A stretch of DNA of 64,000 bases from Haliclona indistincta (GCA_964017065.1 OZ024790.1:4670458-4734457), one strand, 5' to 3'; shown: positions 32,383 through 42,856, numbered from the stretch's first letter. Program-made: numbers and translations. The notes: generated from the letters alone by a model not told the origin.

Positions 32383-32438
32383 GTGGTAATGAGGACATGA
32401 GAAGATTGTTTGTGCCGACTGACACAGCTAGCAGCTAG
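32383..32438 (+). CDS. Terminal exon of the PPxY gene
   Basis: Acceptor CTGTTCAG, then GGNEDMRRLFVPTDTASS and a TAG stop. Phase agrees with the donor at 30895. The short conserved-looking tail after a disordered region may be a binding motif; function unknown. Confidence 0.6.
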
Positions 32439-32513
32439 GTTCCTAGACCTCGCCTCTTCTAACACACGAAGAGACGTGCGGTAAATCTGGCTGGGAATCT
32501 GGCTGGGAAATCT

Positions 32514-33195
32514 GTGAGTCACTCACTCTCTCACTCACTCACACGCCTACTCGCTTGCTCACTCACTCACCTACTCACTCACCTACTCACTCACTCACTC
32601 ACTCACCTACTCATTCACTCACCCACTCACTCGCTCACTCACCTACTCACTCACTCACTCACTTGCCTACTCGCTCGCTCACTCACTCACTCACTCACTC
32701 ACTCACCTACTCACTCACTCACTCACCTACTCATTCACTCACCCACTCACTCGCTCACTCACCTACTCACTCACTCACTCACTCACTCACTCGTTCACTC
32801 ACTCACTCACTCACTCGCTTACTCACTCACTCACTCACTCACTCACTCACCTACTCACTCACTCACTCACTCACCTACTTACTCACTCACTCACTCACTC
32901 ACTCACTCACTCACTCACTCACTCACTCACTCACTCACTCACTCACTCACCTACCCATCCATTCACTCACTCACTCACTCACTCACTCACTCACTCACTC
33001 ACTCACCTACCCATCCAATCACTCACTCACTCACTCTCTCACCTACTCGTTAGCTCACTCACTCACTCTCTCACTCACTTACTGAAACACCCATCCACTC
33101 ACTCACTCACTCACCTACCTATCCACTCACTCTCTTACCTACTCGCTCGCTCGCTCGCTCACTCACTCACTCACTCACTCAAACACCCATCCCTC
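32514..33195. repeat. (ACTC)n tetranucleotide array
   Basis: About 680 bases of CACTCACT with CACCTACT, CACCCATC and CGCTCGCT variants in longer-period blocks. Because 4 is prime to 3 all plus frames stay open and give THSL/LTHS repeats; these are not proteins. Confidence 0.95.
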
Positions 33196-33324
33196 ACTCA
33201 CATACATTTAATATGCATGCTCCGGTGCAGTAAATTTTAATTTTTATCTGTTTATCATAATAGTGTAGGAGGTTGTTATCTCAGATGGTCTGAGGGCAGG
33301 GTGGTGGTACAAGGCAGTGATGCT

Positions 33325-33921
33325 TTAACCCTTTAACCCCTATTGTTGCCTTTTGGCAACATACATACTTCAGACATCACAACTTTCTCAAAAAGTGTTA
33401 AAATATCCCAAAATTTAGCCAAATTGAAGAATACAAATAAGCACAAAAAATTGACCGGTTTTCGGCGCCCCCTGCGCTAAACGTTATGGCGACGGCATTT
33501 CTATGGCTTCAGTGCAAATTTCACAACATTTTAGGAAAAACAAAATGGCTGCCAAGACAAATTGGACATTTTTTGGCTTCAGGGTGCTCGCAAACACATT
33601 TTTGTGCATTCTTTATGATCTGGGCTACATTTTGCACTCACCAAAACCACTGCTATTTGTGTGTACTTTTCAGCAGCCAGCTCCAAAGTACTAACTTTGA
33701 GCAAAATTTGACGAGGCCATTGCACTTTATCGGCTTCACTTTCGAAGTGGGAGGGGCATATTGACCGACTTGAGTGTGGGCAATTGCGGCTACTCACTGG
33801 CGTAAAAGGACGCAAATTTGAGACCAGTAGCACAAAAGACACACAAAATATTCACGAGAGAAGTGGTCAGCATTTACGAGGTTAAAATTTCAGCTGGATA
33901 ATTTAGTAATTAAAGGGTTAA
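33325..33921 (-). mobile_element. piggyBac-type MITE, copy 2
   Basis: TTAA at both edges with CCCTTTAAC ends. It is the reverse-oriented homologue of 3732-4330 and 48371-48969, with small differences throughout. Confidence 0.85.
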
Positions 33922-34206
33922 GCTCCTTGAAATCCTTCACCCTCTATTTCTTACAGAAACTGTCTCAAAATGATATTTAGAACACTTAGAGTTCATTTTC
34001 AACACTTTTGGAGCATTTCTAGTGATTGGTATACCCGTTTTATGAATAATAATGAGCGAATTTCTTTTATTTGCAGCTCGTGACAGAGCAATGCTAGCAG
34101 CGTGAAACTCGCTCTGATGCATCAATGAGTGTGTCTCAATGTATAATGCAGCTTGAAACGTTGCACAATATTCTACACCAAGGAATAATGTAGGAACAAT
34201 CGACAT

Positions 34207-34552
34207 CGTACGGATACGCATTTTTCACGCCAAAAATCTCTCCTGACTAACCGTGCAGCAAAGGTTACCAGCTGAAATTCGACTCTTATAAACCATTTCT
34301 AGGTGCTGACGAAGAATTTTGTTGACCCACGCTGAACGTAGCTGTTCTATGCATCGACAAACATGGACGTCACTGCAAAATCAGCCATGAATTAGAATGT
34401 AAAAGTGTTTTTCTTAAAATCAGAAAAAGTAAATGCAGAAAACTCTTCGTCAGCACCTATAAATGGTTTATAAGAGTCGAATTTCAGCTGGTAACCTTTG
34501 CTGCACGGTTAGTCAGGAGAGATTTTTGGCGTGAAAAATGCGTATCTGTACG
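34207..34552. repeat. Foldback element, arms ~110 bp
   Basis: CGTACGGATACGCATTTTTC at the left is mirrored by GAAAAATGCGTATCTGTACG at the right. The arms run in through GACTAACCGTGCAGCAAAGG to GGTGCTGACGAAGA, with a ~125-base unpaired centre. No target duplication is obvious. Confidence 0.9.
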
Positions 34553-34666
34553 CCCAGTATTGTATTACACACTATGTATGTTTGTAAGTACAAGCGTGTG
34601 TGCGCTAGAGGTGTTTCCAGTACAGTTCATGAGTGTGCCTATTCAATCATTGTCTCTTTATCACAG

Positions 34667-34744
34667 GGGCTATGGTGAGAGTGATAAGCCACCTAAAGTG
34701 ACTGACTACAGAATGAACAAGCTCACTAAGATATTGCTGAACTG
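34667..34744 (+). CDS. Alpha/beta hydrolase (epoxide-hydrolase-like) exon A
   Basis: Acceptor TTTATCACAG; frame RGYGESDKPPKVTDYRMNKL and a phase-2 donor after TLLNW-like text (ILLNW). RGYGESD is the classical block after the oxyanion-hole strand of EPHX4/EPHX3-type hydrolases (DLRGYG-x-SD). The upstream exon with the HGFPE oxyanion-hole motif is not found in this window. Confidence 0.75.
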
Positions 34745-34906
34745 GTAAGCATTGATAGCAACACATTCGATAACACCAGCGATGACATACATGTACATGT
34801 ATTGGTGGAGGTGGTTAACCCTTAGCTAGTTCACATATTATTTACTTCTCAAGGAAAACGTGCTCTAGCTCAGCTCATGATACAGTGTATTGATAGAGAT
34901 CCATAG

Positions 34907-35945
34907 TTATGCCTTGGTGGGCAGAGCCACGAGGCATACAGTAATCGTGCGTGTCTGTCTGTCTGTCTGTCTGTCTGTCCGCTCTAGTTCTGAAAGATGG
35001 CGAAGAATCAGCTGGTGGTAAGTGCAATATAGACATAACACGTTAATAGCTCGAACTTGATGGTCTTAGATTTTTGAATAGGCCATTCCTACTAAGAGCC
35101 TAAAGAATTTAATTAGCGATATTGGCTAGCATAATTGGATTCCGGCTAGCTGGGGTGTGAGATGATTACGTAAGCGCTAAGATTAATACACAAATTTATA
35201 TGGGGCTTATGGGAGAGATCACGATACTTTCGACATCTTTGTAGTGCTCTCCGTAAACTTGACAACCGCGTGATCTTGCTGCTTGGGTTCCTCTACCTTT
35301 GCTCTGTCGAACGCAAAAGACTACGCGTGCATTGGCAACAACGTTTTGGAGAAATAGGCGCGCAAACAAGGCCTACTCGCACTATAGATCAAGCTAACAA
35401 ATGACACAGTCTCCACAGTTCAAGTAACCACTGGCAGCAGTACCTGCACGCAGTATACTCTTACAGTATCCAGCTTTGCCAAATTGTTTCTCTCCAGAAA
35501 AATGCCCAACAAGCTTGCCATAGTTAACATAACTTGGGCTTGTTTGCGCGCCTGTTTCTCCAAAACGATGTTGCCAATTCACGCGTAGTCTTTTGCGTTC
35601 GACAGAGCGAGGGTAGAGGAACCCAAGCAGCAAGACCACGCAGTTGTCAAGTTTACGGAGAGCACTACAAAGATGTCGAAAGTCTCCCATAAGCCCCATA
35701 TAAATTTGTGTATTAATGTTAGCGCTTACGTAATCATCTCACACCCCAGTGCTGTGGGCTAGCAGAGCGGTGTGCCCACGCATACATTCCACGCATACTT
35801 TGCTCTTAGGGGGAATGGACTATTAAAGCTTTGTTCGTGAGTTATGGCGTGATTTGCTTGCTTTGTTTACCGTTGCTGGCGATCTGGACTTCTCCGAAGT
35901 CGAATGTGTCCATGGTTAACTGGCTAGCAGATTGTAAGCACCACC
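34907..35945 (-). mobile_element. Family-A repeat split by a nested element, in a hydrolase intron
   Basis: The left part (34907-35080) starts TTATGCCTTGGTGGGCAGAG with CTGT tandem tracts. The right part (35821-35940) resumes AAAGCTTTGTTCGTGAGTTA. Together they match the uninterrupted copy at 15560-15760. The interruption is the TA-flanked element 35081-35820. Confidence 0.75.
35081..35820. mobile_element. TA-flanked MITE with long inverted-repeat arms
   Basis: The outer ends GGCCATTCCTACTAAGAGC and GCTCTTAGGGGGAATGGAC are imperfect inverted repeats between TA dinucleotides, as in Tc1/mariner-type MITEs. Inside, 35152-35375 and 35530-35748 are near-complementary arms (GGGGTGTGAGATGATTACGT and its complement), so the whole unit can fold into a large hairpin. 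Confidence 0.75.
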
Positions 35946-36023
35946 CACTAAAGTCACATGATGTCACTATTGCCTTGTCATGATCTTGTTAGCTACAACC
36001 ATGTCATGTCTGTCTTGTGTAAG

Positions 36024-36078
36024 GGATTCACTCAGCGCTACTCAGCAAGCTCATTGTAATGAACTGCCCTAACCCAAG
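36024..36078 (+). CDS. Alpha/beta hydrolase exon B
   Basis: Frame LLSKLIVMNCPNP, matching the VxKLIVINFPHPN block that follows the nucleophile elbow in EPHX4-type enzymes. It ends in phase 2 at GTATGA. The entry phase (needs one preceding base) does not agree with exon A's phase-2 end, which shows that at least one exon between them, the one carrying GHDWGG, is missing or unplaced. Confidence 0.65.
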
Positions 36079-36150
36079 GTATGAAAACAATGAGATTGTT
36101 TTTGTTGGATTTCTAATACATGTTCATGTTTCAGTCGCCATGGATACCAG

Positions 36151-36217
36151 AGCTGTCTCTACGTACATGTGTATGCACGACTATAAGATGTTCGATGGTT
36201 TAGTAGGAGATCTAATA
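36151..36217 (+). CDS. Alpha/beta hydrolase exon C (cap region)
   Basis: Using the acceptor after GGATACCAG, it joins exon B in phase: PNP-R-AVSTYMCMHDYKMFDG. VSTYM fits VFTEYI of EPHX4 and DYKMFDGL fits DFKVLKHL, but the ~25 residues between those blocks are absent. It ends phase 0 at GTGAGC. The acceptor has a weak pyrimidine tract, so the left edge is moderate. Confidence 0.5.
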
Positions 36218-36346
36218 GTGAGCTTGCACACACACATGCACACACACACACACACTCTCTCCGCTCTCTATTACTCACTCACTCGCTCTCTGCTTCTCAC
36301 ACACACTTACACACACACTCTCTCTCTCTTTCTCTCTCTCTCTCAG

Positions 36347-36517
36347 GGTCCCAAGTCTAATATCCCTAATCGTGATGAAGTTATCGAGGCCTATAAGTAC
36401 GTATTCTCTCAACCCGGTGCATTCACTCCTCCCATCAACTACTATCGTGCTATGATGCGTTATCCTGAGAAGCCTCCTAATTCAGATCCCATCAATGTTC
36501 CAACACTGTTGATTTGG
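36347..36517 (+). CDS. Alpha/beta hydrolase exon D
   Basis: A 57-codon phase-0 exon after a CT-rich tract and CTCAG: EVIEAYKYVFSQPGAFTPPI, NYYRAM, then NVPTLLIW with donor GTGAGT. It is the strongest match in the gene to EPHX4 (LEAYIYVFSQPGALSGPINHYRN ... TPTLLLWG). The cap-domain tyrosine-bearing segment is intact. Confidence 0.85.
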
Positions 36518-36743
36518 GTGAGTACAAATTAAAGTCATGTTCTAGGGGTTTGGTGAAATGCAGTTTTTAAAAATTGGTACAGGAAATACGATATTATGTT
36601 ATCAAAAATTTATGGGCTCAAGTCTAATACTGTGTGTAATGATTTTATGCGTTGCAGATCCGATATTACCACTTAGGCTGCTGACTCACTCGTTCTACAT
36701 GTACACATCTTTTGAAATAATATTTCTCTCTTCTCTCTATTAG

Positions 36744-36812
36744 GGTGATAAAGATGTTGCTCTTGATGGTGCTATGGCTGACAAGCACGATGAGTCAGTG
36801 TGTTCCAATCAG
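36744..36812 (+). CDS. Alpha/beta hydrolase exon E (catalytic acid)
   Basis: Begins GDKDVALDGAMADKHDESVC. Joined to the preceding W it gives WGDKDVAL, where the second aspartate is the usual catalytic acid (WGE-x-D in relatives). It ends in phase 0 at GTACAA, which does not fit exon F's needed phase 2, so a short exon of about ten codons seems to be missing. Confidence 0.7.
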
Positions 36813-37548
36813 GTACAACACTATGGTACAAATTTTTAACAAGCTTATAATTTTATGGGTTTAGTTCTGTATTTTTGTCAGAAAAAAATTGCTCTTACAC
36901 ATATAGTGTGCATCAATGAGATCAAAGTTCATTTGAACCTTGCAGAGAACGAAGGATTTTCCTTGCTGCCCTGTGTACAGTACAATCTACAGTGTCCTAG
37001 CTATTGCTCGTTGTAGCCATCTTTCAATAGCACTTCTTGTGTCTATACTCTGAAATCACAGAGAGCGGTGAGTGGGCGGTATTGGACTGAGAGTGGTTTA
37101 GGTGCTCTAGGAAGTAGCTAGGAATGACCGCTCTTGTTGGTAGGAGCTATATAGAAAAAATGTAAAATATCGTGTTTCTGTAAATTACAGACCCATGCAG
37201 ACCTTGATGCAAATTCAATCCTTGTATGCCCAAATTGATGAGTGCGTGGGTGTGGTGTGCTTGGAAAAAATTAATGCGATTTTTGGTAAAAATGGGGTAA
37301 GTTCGGTTTTGTCCACAAGACAATGTAACTTACTTAGACAAAATAGACAATCGGTGCGATGGAGCAGCCTTGATTTGCTTGTAGAAATAAAATATTTCTA
37401 AATGTTGTTCATCTTGTCAGCATTAAATTATTTTAGTTTGTTACAAATAAAATAATGACAAATTTGTGTTTTCAATGATTAATGCTAATTTTTTTTTGTG
37501 TGATGTGTGATGGTTACTGATATTAATGGTGTCATTCTCTCACTGCAG

Positions 37549-37633
37549 GCATATTCCTGATGCCAACCATTTTGTCCAGATGGACGATCCTGATCAGGTG
37601 AACCAGTTCATGGAAGAGTTCCTGGATCAGTAG
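37549..37633 (+). CDS. Alpha/beta hydrolase terminal exon F (catalytic His)
   Basis: After CACTGCAG the frame reads HIPDANHFVQMDDPDQVNQF and ends FLDQ-stop. The histidine in ANHFVQMDDP corresponds to the catalytic base (ASHWLQQDQP in EPHX4). The product would be a membrane-associated or cytosolic epoxide or ester hydrolase, but with the nucleophile Asp exon missing this locus looks non-functional or incompletely assembled. Confidence 0.75.
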
Positions 37634-38102
37634 CTAGCAGCACACGGCAGTGCTGCTTGAACTAACTAGTGACATATGATTGAACCTACATTGTAGCTCT
37701 AAACTGAATTCTTTATAATTACTGTCTTGATTTCCCTATAATTAAATAATAATATTGATGCAATGGTATAGATTGGGAGTAATCAAGAGTCTGCTTTTTA
37801 CATGCTCCATAATATTATTGTTAATAACTAACACTCGGCGCATGCAGAGAGAAAGAATGTGTTATCGTACGATTCATTAAGCTCTCCTTCAATCTTTTAA
37901 ATAAAGATTTTAGTAATAAAAAGTATTTATAAAAAGCATCTAACATAATAAATGTAAAGGATTTGTAATAACTAAGTTTTTTCTTCTTTCTGAGTTAATA
38001 AAAGTGACTGATTTTTGGAGTGATGACGCTATTTGTGTTTTTACATCATTTCTATCAATAGCAAATAAACTCATTCGATGAAGTACATATATAGAAAGCT
38101 GA

Positions 38103-38603
38103 TCAGTAACTTGACAAGATGAGACTGTTCCCTCCAACCACAATACCCTGGAGCCACTCTTTGACTGCCTGTTCTGACTGTAATGACGGAGGATAAAGGA
38201 ATAATACTATTTTTTTCATTGTACTTCTCCCTACACACTCTCCGATCATCTTCAAAGATTCGCCAGGATGTGACAATGTCCAATGCAATCCTAAATCCTT
38301 CAGTGAACGTTGTCTTGGTAGTGCTTCCAACAGTGGCACCAGTCCCATGTCTGTTACACTGGCATTACCAACATACAGTTTTTTTAAATTGTTGTTGGAG
38401 ATAAGAGCTCTGGTAATGTAAGCAATCCCAGTGTCTGTGTATTTATTGCCTTCCACATTCAGTGCTTCTACAGACTCTAAAACACCTGATGTAGAGGATG
38501 TCTCAGCATGCTCAGTAGATATTCCTAGTAGCATACCCAAACACTGGTCATCAATACTGCATTCAAGAACAAAAAGTAGTGCACTGACAGACAATCCATT
38601 GGA
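38103..38603 (-). CDS. Orphan leucine-rich-repeat terminal exon
   Basis: The minus-strand frame opens after TTTCTTTAAG and runs 166 codons to a stop at 38103: SNGLSVSALLFVLECSIDDQ, then VEALNVEGNKYTDTGIAYIT and NNLKKLYVGNASVTDMGLVP, two or three LxxLxVxxNxxTDxG repeats of the RNH1/NLR type, and a C-terminal WLQGIVVGGNSLILSS tail. No upstream exon is visible before the opposite-strand transporter gene starts 194 bases away, so its partner exons must lie beyond that gene or be lost. Confidence 0.65.
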   Translation of the reverse strand, partial: SNGLSVSALLFVLECSIDDQCLGMLLGISTEHAETSSTSGVLESVEALNVEGNKYTDTGIAYITRALISNNNLKKLYVGNASVTDMGLVPLLEALPRQRSLKDLGLHWTLSHPGESLKMIGECVGRSTMKKIVLFLYPPSLQSEQAVKEWLQGIVVGGNSLILSSY

Positions 38604-38796
38604 CTTAAAGAAATAGTAGGCATTTTAACTCTAGATCTTAGAGAATGAAGCAATTGCTCATAAAACGATGCTGATCAACAGAAAAGCACCATAGATAGTA
38701 CACCTGCGCAGCGAGTAGGTGTGCACACATGACCACTCGTACAATGTTATTGGACCGTCTCTCTCTCTCTCTAGCTTCCTATAGCTATACCAATAC

Positions 38797-39172
38797 ATGG
38801 TAATGGAGTCAGATCGATCATCCAGCTCAGTCAACAGCAACAGGCCTAGGCCGCAGTCAGCTGGTCATACAGCAATCTTCCAGCCTGCCAGTTCCCTCTC
38901 TAGCAAGAATAAGTTTGTGTTTGGATTGGTGATTGTGTTAGTGATAGCTATATCATGGGTTGGATCAACACAGACAGCTCGATCCACTCTATCTGGTCCA
39001 TTCAAAGCACCTTTCTTCATCGTATGGGTCAGTACCAGCTGCATGATGAGTGTGTATCCACTGGTCTACCTGTGGTATCTGGCTCAGCTGCTGTATATAG
39101 AAGAGCAACCAGCTCCTCACATGATGACACATGGTGTCAATACCTCTACACTAATACTGCTTCGTTCCTCAG
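38797..39172 (+). CDS. SLC35F-type transporter, exon 1 (start)
   Basis: ATG at 38797 opens a polar, serine-rich cytosolic leader (ESDRSSSSVNSNRPRPQSAG) and then two membrane segments: KFVFGLVIVLVIAISWVGST and FFIVWVSTSCMMSVYPLVYL. This is the N-terminus of SLC35F3/F4-type proteins (drug/metabolite-transporter fold; SLC35F3 is a reported thiamine transporter). The donor TCCTCAG/GTATCA is phase 1 in this frame while exon 2 needs phase 2, so a one-base indel or a different donor lies near 39100-39172. Confidence 0.75.
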
Positions 39173-39375
39173 GTATCACAATGAGCTGCATTCATTGATA
39201 GAGATTCTATAGTGTTCTTCTATACTCTCTTCCTCATTTCATCTGAGTGTATACAAACTAGCTATAGCCCAATAATAATTATGGTTAAATTGATCTCTTA
39301 TCAAAGTGATAATAGCATTCACAAGCCGCATGTAGTTCACTATTTTTACTGTTATACTATTTCCTTGCTCTATAG

Positions 39376-39595
39376 GCATAGTGTATTAGTATACTCACCT
39401 CATGGTATCACTGTACTCTCTCTGCTATCTTCTACTGTGCTATTCACTATGATCTGGCTACCCACTAACTACATGTACTCACGTGCTCTCCTTGCTATAC
39501 CACCCACTGATGTTACTGCTCTGTTCTCTACTGCTCCTGTGTTTGTGTTCCTTCTGTCCATTGTCATACTCAGAGAACCTCCTCTAGTGCTCAGA
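39376..39595 (+). CDS. SLC35F-type transporter, exon 2
   Basis: HGITVLSLLSSTVLFTMIWL leads into TNYMYSRALLAIPPTDVTAL and FSTAPVFVFLLSIVILREPP. TNYxYxxAL...TDVxALF is the signature of SLC35F3/F4/F5 transporters. Phase-0 donor GTGAGT joins exon 3 cleanly. Confidence 0.85.
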
Positions 39596-39957
39596 GTGAG
39601 TACTGTATGTGCATTTGCATATCTGTATGTGTCTGTGTATCCGTTCATGGGTCTGCCCATGCTTAGTTAGTGGTTTAAGCTTTTGTTACACAAAATTAAT
39701 ACACCGTAGCTATAGCAAAAGTTTCATGTAACAATTTTTTGTTGAATTTTATATAATGAATTACATGCACATTATTCCCCAAAATTAAATTTTTATCTGT
39801 TTTACTGTACAAAAATTGGTAGCCATATTCACAAGAAACGGTATTAGAAAATTGCTCTCTCTCTCTCATTCATCAATATTTTCCTGCTATTAGCTATAGT
39901 ATAAACCTTTGATTGTATCATTATAGCGCTTTTCTCTGTTTTTCATGATCCATGCAG

Positions 39958-40083
39958 TTTATAGCAGTGCTATTTGCAGTCGGAGGTATAGTGCTGTTTG
40001 CTTATGAGGATCGATTCGGCAGTGCTGGCTGGCTAGGAGTACTACTATCACTAGGTAGTGCAGTAGGAGCTGCTCTATACAAA
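39958..40083 (+). CDS. SLC35F-type transporter, exon 3
   Basis: 42 codons, phase 0 at both ends: FIAVLFAVGGIVLFAYEDRF, then GWLGVLLSLGSAVGAALYK. It contributes two transmembrane helices and the GSAVGAALYKV-like block common to the family. Confidence 0.9.
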
Positions 40084-40151
40084 GTAAGACATAGCTCTCA
40101 GCACAAATATGTGAAGCAATAATGTTGCTTAAATTCTTAAATATTTATTAG

Positions 40152-40715
40152 ACACTGCTGAAGTGGAGAGTGAAGGATGCCTCACTCTATCAGATGGGTC
40201 TGTTTGTGTCTTCTATTGGATTGTTTAACTTCCTGTTCTTCTGGCCGATAATTCTTGCTCTACACTACACTAATGTTGAGGTCATCACTGATGTACCATG
40301 GACGTTTCTCTGCCTTAGCTCTGCTCTGGGTGTGGTCCTTAACTTTGCTATCAACTTTGGTATAGCGTACACGTTCCCTCTGTTCATATCCCTCGGCACC
40401 ATACTGGGAATACCACTCAATGCTGTTGTTGATGCTCTGATACGCCATATTGACCTAGCTAACTGGAAGATAACTGCCATTGATCTGGTAGTGGGTGGGT
40501 TCTTGTTAATACTGCTACCAGCCAGTGACTCTCTCAGGATACAGAGGACATTGTGTATCAGCAGAGCTAGGTGTGGTGGTTACCAGCGACTCAATCCAGG
40601 TATTGAGGAAGAGGAAGTGATCTTGCTGGATGAGGAAGAAGAGTCTGTAGTCAGTGATGATCGCTATACATCAACTGATAATGAGAGAATGATTCATAGT
40701 TTGTCTTACGAATGA
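40152..40715 (+). CDS. SLC35F-type transporter, exon 4 (C-terminus)
   Basis: 187 codons to the stop: TLLKWRVKDASLYQMGLFVS, four further hydrophobic helices including FLFFWPIILALHYTNVEVIT, VVLNFAINFGIAYTFPLFIS and DLVVGGFLLILLPAS, then an acidic cytosolic tail (EEEEVILLDEEEESVVSDD). FG-x-x-YTxPLFISLGxxLGIPLNAxxD is the family's strongest block. The gene appears complete and functional apart from the exon 1/2 phase question. Confidence 0.9.
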   Translation, partial: TLLKWRVKDASLYQMGLFVSSIGLFNFLFFWPIILALHYTNVEVITDVPWTFLCLSSALGVVLNFAINFGIAYTFPLFISLGTILGIPLNAVVDALIRHIDLANWKITAIDLVVGGFLLILLPASDSLRIQRTLCISRARCGGYQRLNPGIEEEEVILLDEEEESVVSDDRYTSTDNERMIHSLSYE

Positions 40716-42440
40716 ATACACATACTAGTTGTTTTAATCATTTTTCTATCTGAGTAAGCCGTTCTTACCTTTTTTGACACAAGTATATTTAAATCTGTTG
40801 ACAAAACAGCTATATTTGGTGGGTTTACTGCTGGCTATATTAATAGCAGTCATCTCTCATACATGACGGCTACCAGCCCATGTTACAATATCCACGGGGA
40901 GGCAATGAATGATTTCCACACTATAGTGCATATGAAGATGGACCTCTACACTTTAATATTTGTAAATACCATTACAAATTCAGTGTATAAAATACATATA
41001 CAGACCCACAACAAGCTAAGAATATGTTTTACCACAGAATGAAAGCAGTAGACTACCAAAATAAATTCACAAACATGCATAATGATTTTAGTCTATAGTC
41101 AATTTTGGTCAGGAGATCGAGGCTGACTGTTTTCATGCTACAAATTATGCAGCATAATTATTGTCTTATAGACTGAGAGCCTCCTCCAGTACTACTAGAT
41201 TCATTCTGTGTTGTGGTGATCTGATGAGCAGGAAATGCACAACTATGAATCAGCAGGCTGGCTGACGTCCACCTCGTGAAAGTCTATGTAGGATTATAAT
41301 TATTATTAAGGAAAGAAAAACTGCATGATAGAAACTATTAAAGAGGAGGAAAAAATAAAGCTTTGCAGACAGCTCACTAGCTCTTCATGAAGTACCAGAT
41401 GTTGGGAGCAAGCTACAACTCTGAAACTTGGAGTGAAACACGGATTCGTGTACTGCATGAGCATGCAACTTGTGGTCTTCATGTACAATACCAGTTGCAA
41501 GATGTAGCAAGTTGTCCTAATAACGTTATTTCAAAAAAATTATTATTGTTTGAAAAACTATTGCAAAACAACCCTAAGCTGTTACTACATAATTTTATAA
41601 TAATTAGGGAGACACGGTAGTGTCTCCCTATGTAGGGTTGAACGAGAAAACAAGATGGCGGCTACATACAATGTATTAGCGTTCAAACGCTGATATTTCG
41701 CCTGGTGATGAATTTTATACGTTCAAAGACACTTAAATCTGCTACCTGGCGTTGCCCCATCTTACAGTAGCAAGGAGATTGCTCGAGATTGTTACTAAAG
41801 TGACGAACCTGGAAACTGTGAAAATCGAGTTTCGTCATCTTCGTTTTCTTCTTTCTTCTTCTTTCTTTCTTTCTTTCTTTCTTCCACTCGCCTAGCACCT
41901 TTACGTGAGCAGTGCCGAGACCAAAACACCCACGAACAGTCGTGAAATTCTCCTGGCATGTGCCTTTTGAACTTAGTTTTTAGCGAAACGGCGATATAAA
42001 TTCCGCGATTTCTCGATCGATCTCCATTGTCAGCTAAGTGTAAGACGCCATTAATAATTATAAATTATAGTGATTGCGCAATACGCACGTGACCAAGCTG
42101 TGGTTAGCGCACGTGACCAAGCACAAGCTTGAGTATCGCCACGCCGTATAGATCACGGAGAACACATATTTGTCTGGAGTCTTCGAAGAACGGTAAGCTA
42201 GCAAGCGCAGAATCACCTTTCTGCCTTGCCAGATAATTATAACATCCGTAAACAAGTGTGGGCGGGGCTCGTATGCACTGTATTTATGCATGCGTAGGCG
42301 AGCTGATATCTACAGCATAACAATTTTAGCTACAAGTTTAAAATTGTTAATAATAAAGAAAAGCCATCAACAACAGGAAAACCAAACCAATGGTGGAAAC
42401 AAAGATGGCACAGTAATTGCATGATATTGAATTGAACTGT
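40716..42440. other. No recognised gene; fragments of the 53/60-kb duplication
   Basis: 41258-41290 and 41376-41415 match pieces of 53310-53485 and 60750-60935 (GCTGGCTGACGTCCACCTCG; TTGGGAGCAAGCTACA), a third, decayed copy. 41607-41628 is a hairpin GGGAGACAC / GTGTCTCCC. 41640-42300 is G+C-richer and includes ACAAGATGGCGGC, which could be a first exon, but I cannot confirm one. Confidence 0.45.
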
Positions 42441-42470
42441 ACTTCACTGAAAAAGAAAAAAAGGACACAA

Positions 42471-42856
42471 ACAAGAAAATATAAAGATTTCTATCGAAAT
42501 CAAAAGGATGTAGGGTTGTGAAATCTACCACTGGTCAACAATGTAAACTAACAAGGAACAAGCATGGAATGGTAACACGATTGACTTGCTAACAGACCAT
42601 AGATCCCTACATCAGTGGCTGTACATAAGCTGTCACAAGCTGAATGCACGTCAGGTGTCAGTCAACAGCAACAAGCTAAGCTGAACTAGCTATAGTCAAC
42701 TACAGCAGCCACTGATGTAGGGATCTATGGTCTGTTAGCAAGTCAATCGTGTTACCATTCCATGCTTGTTCCTTGTTAGTTTACATTGTTGACCAGTGGT
42801 AGATTTCACAACCCTACATCCTTTTGATTTCGATAGAAATCTTTTTATTTTCTTGT
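42471..42856. repeat. Palindrome, 151-bp arms, next to the DEATH gene stop codon
   Basis: 42471-42621 and 42706-42856 are almost perfectly complementary (ACAAGAAAATATAAAGATTT at one end, CATCAGTGGCTG/CAGCCACTGATG at the loop side), with an 84-base loop. The right arm ends 11 bases past the minus-strand stop at 42868, so it should be in the gene's 3' untranslated region. A diverged single arm lies at about 2033-2187. Confidence 0.9.

Noticed and set aside
32514..33085. Two long overlapping plus-strand frames of THSLTHSL text (176-179 codons)
   Set aside because: They arise from the ACTC tetranucleotide array, which has no stop in any plus frame; no acceptable start context or exon structure.
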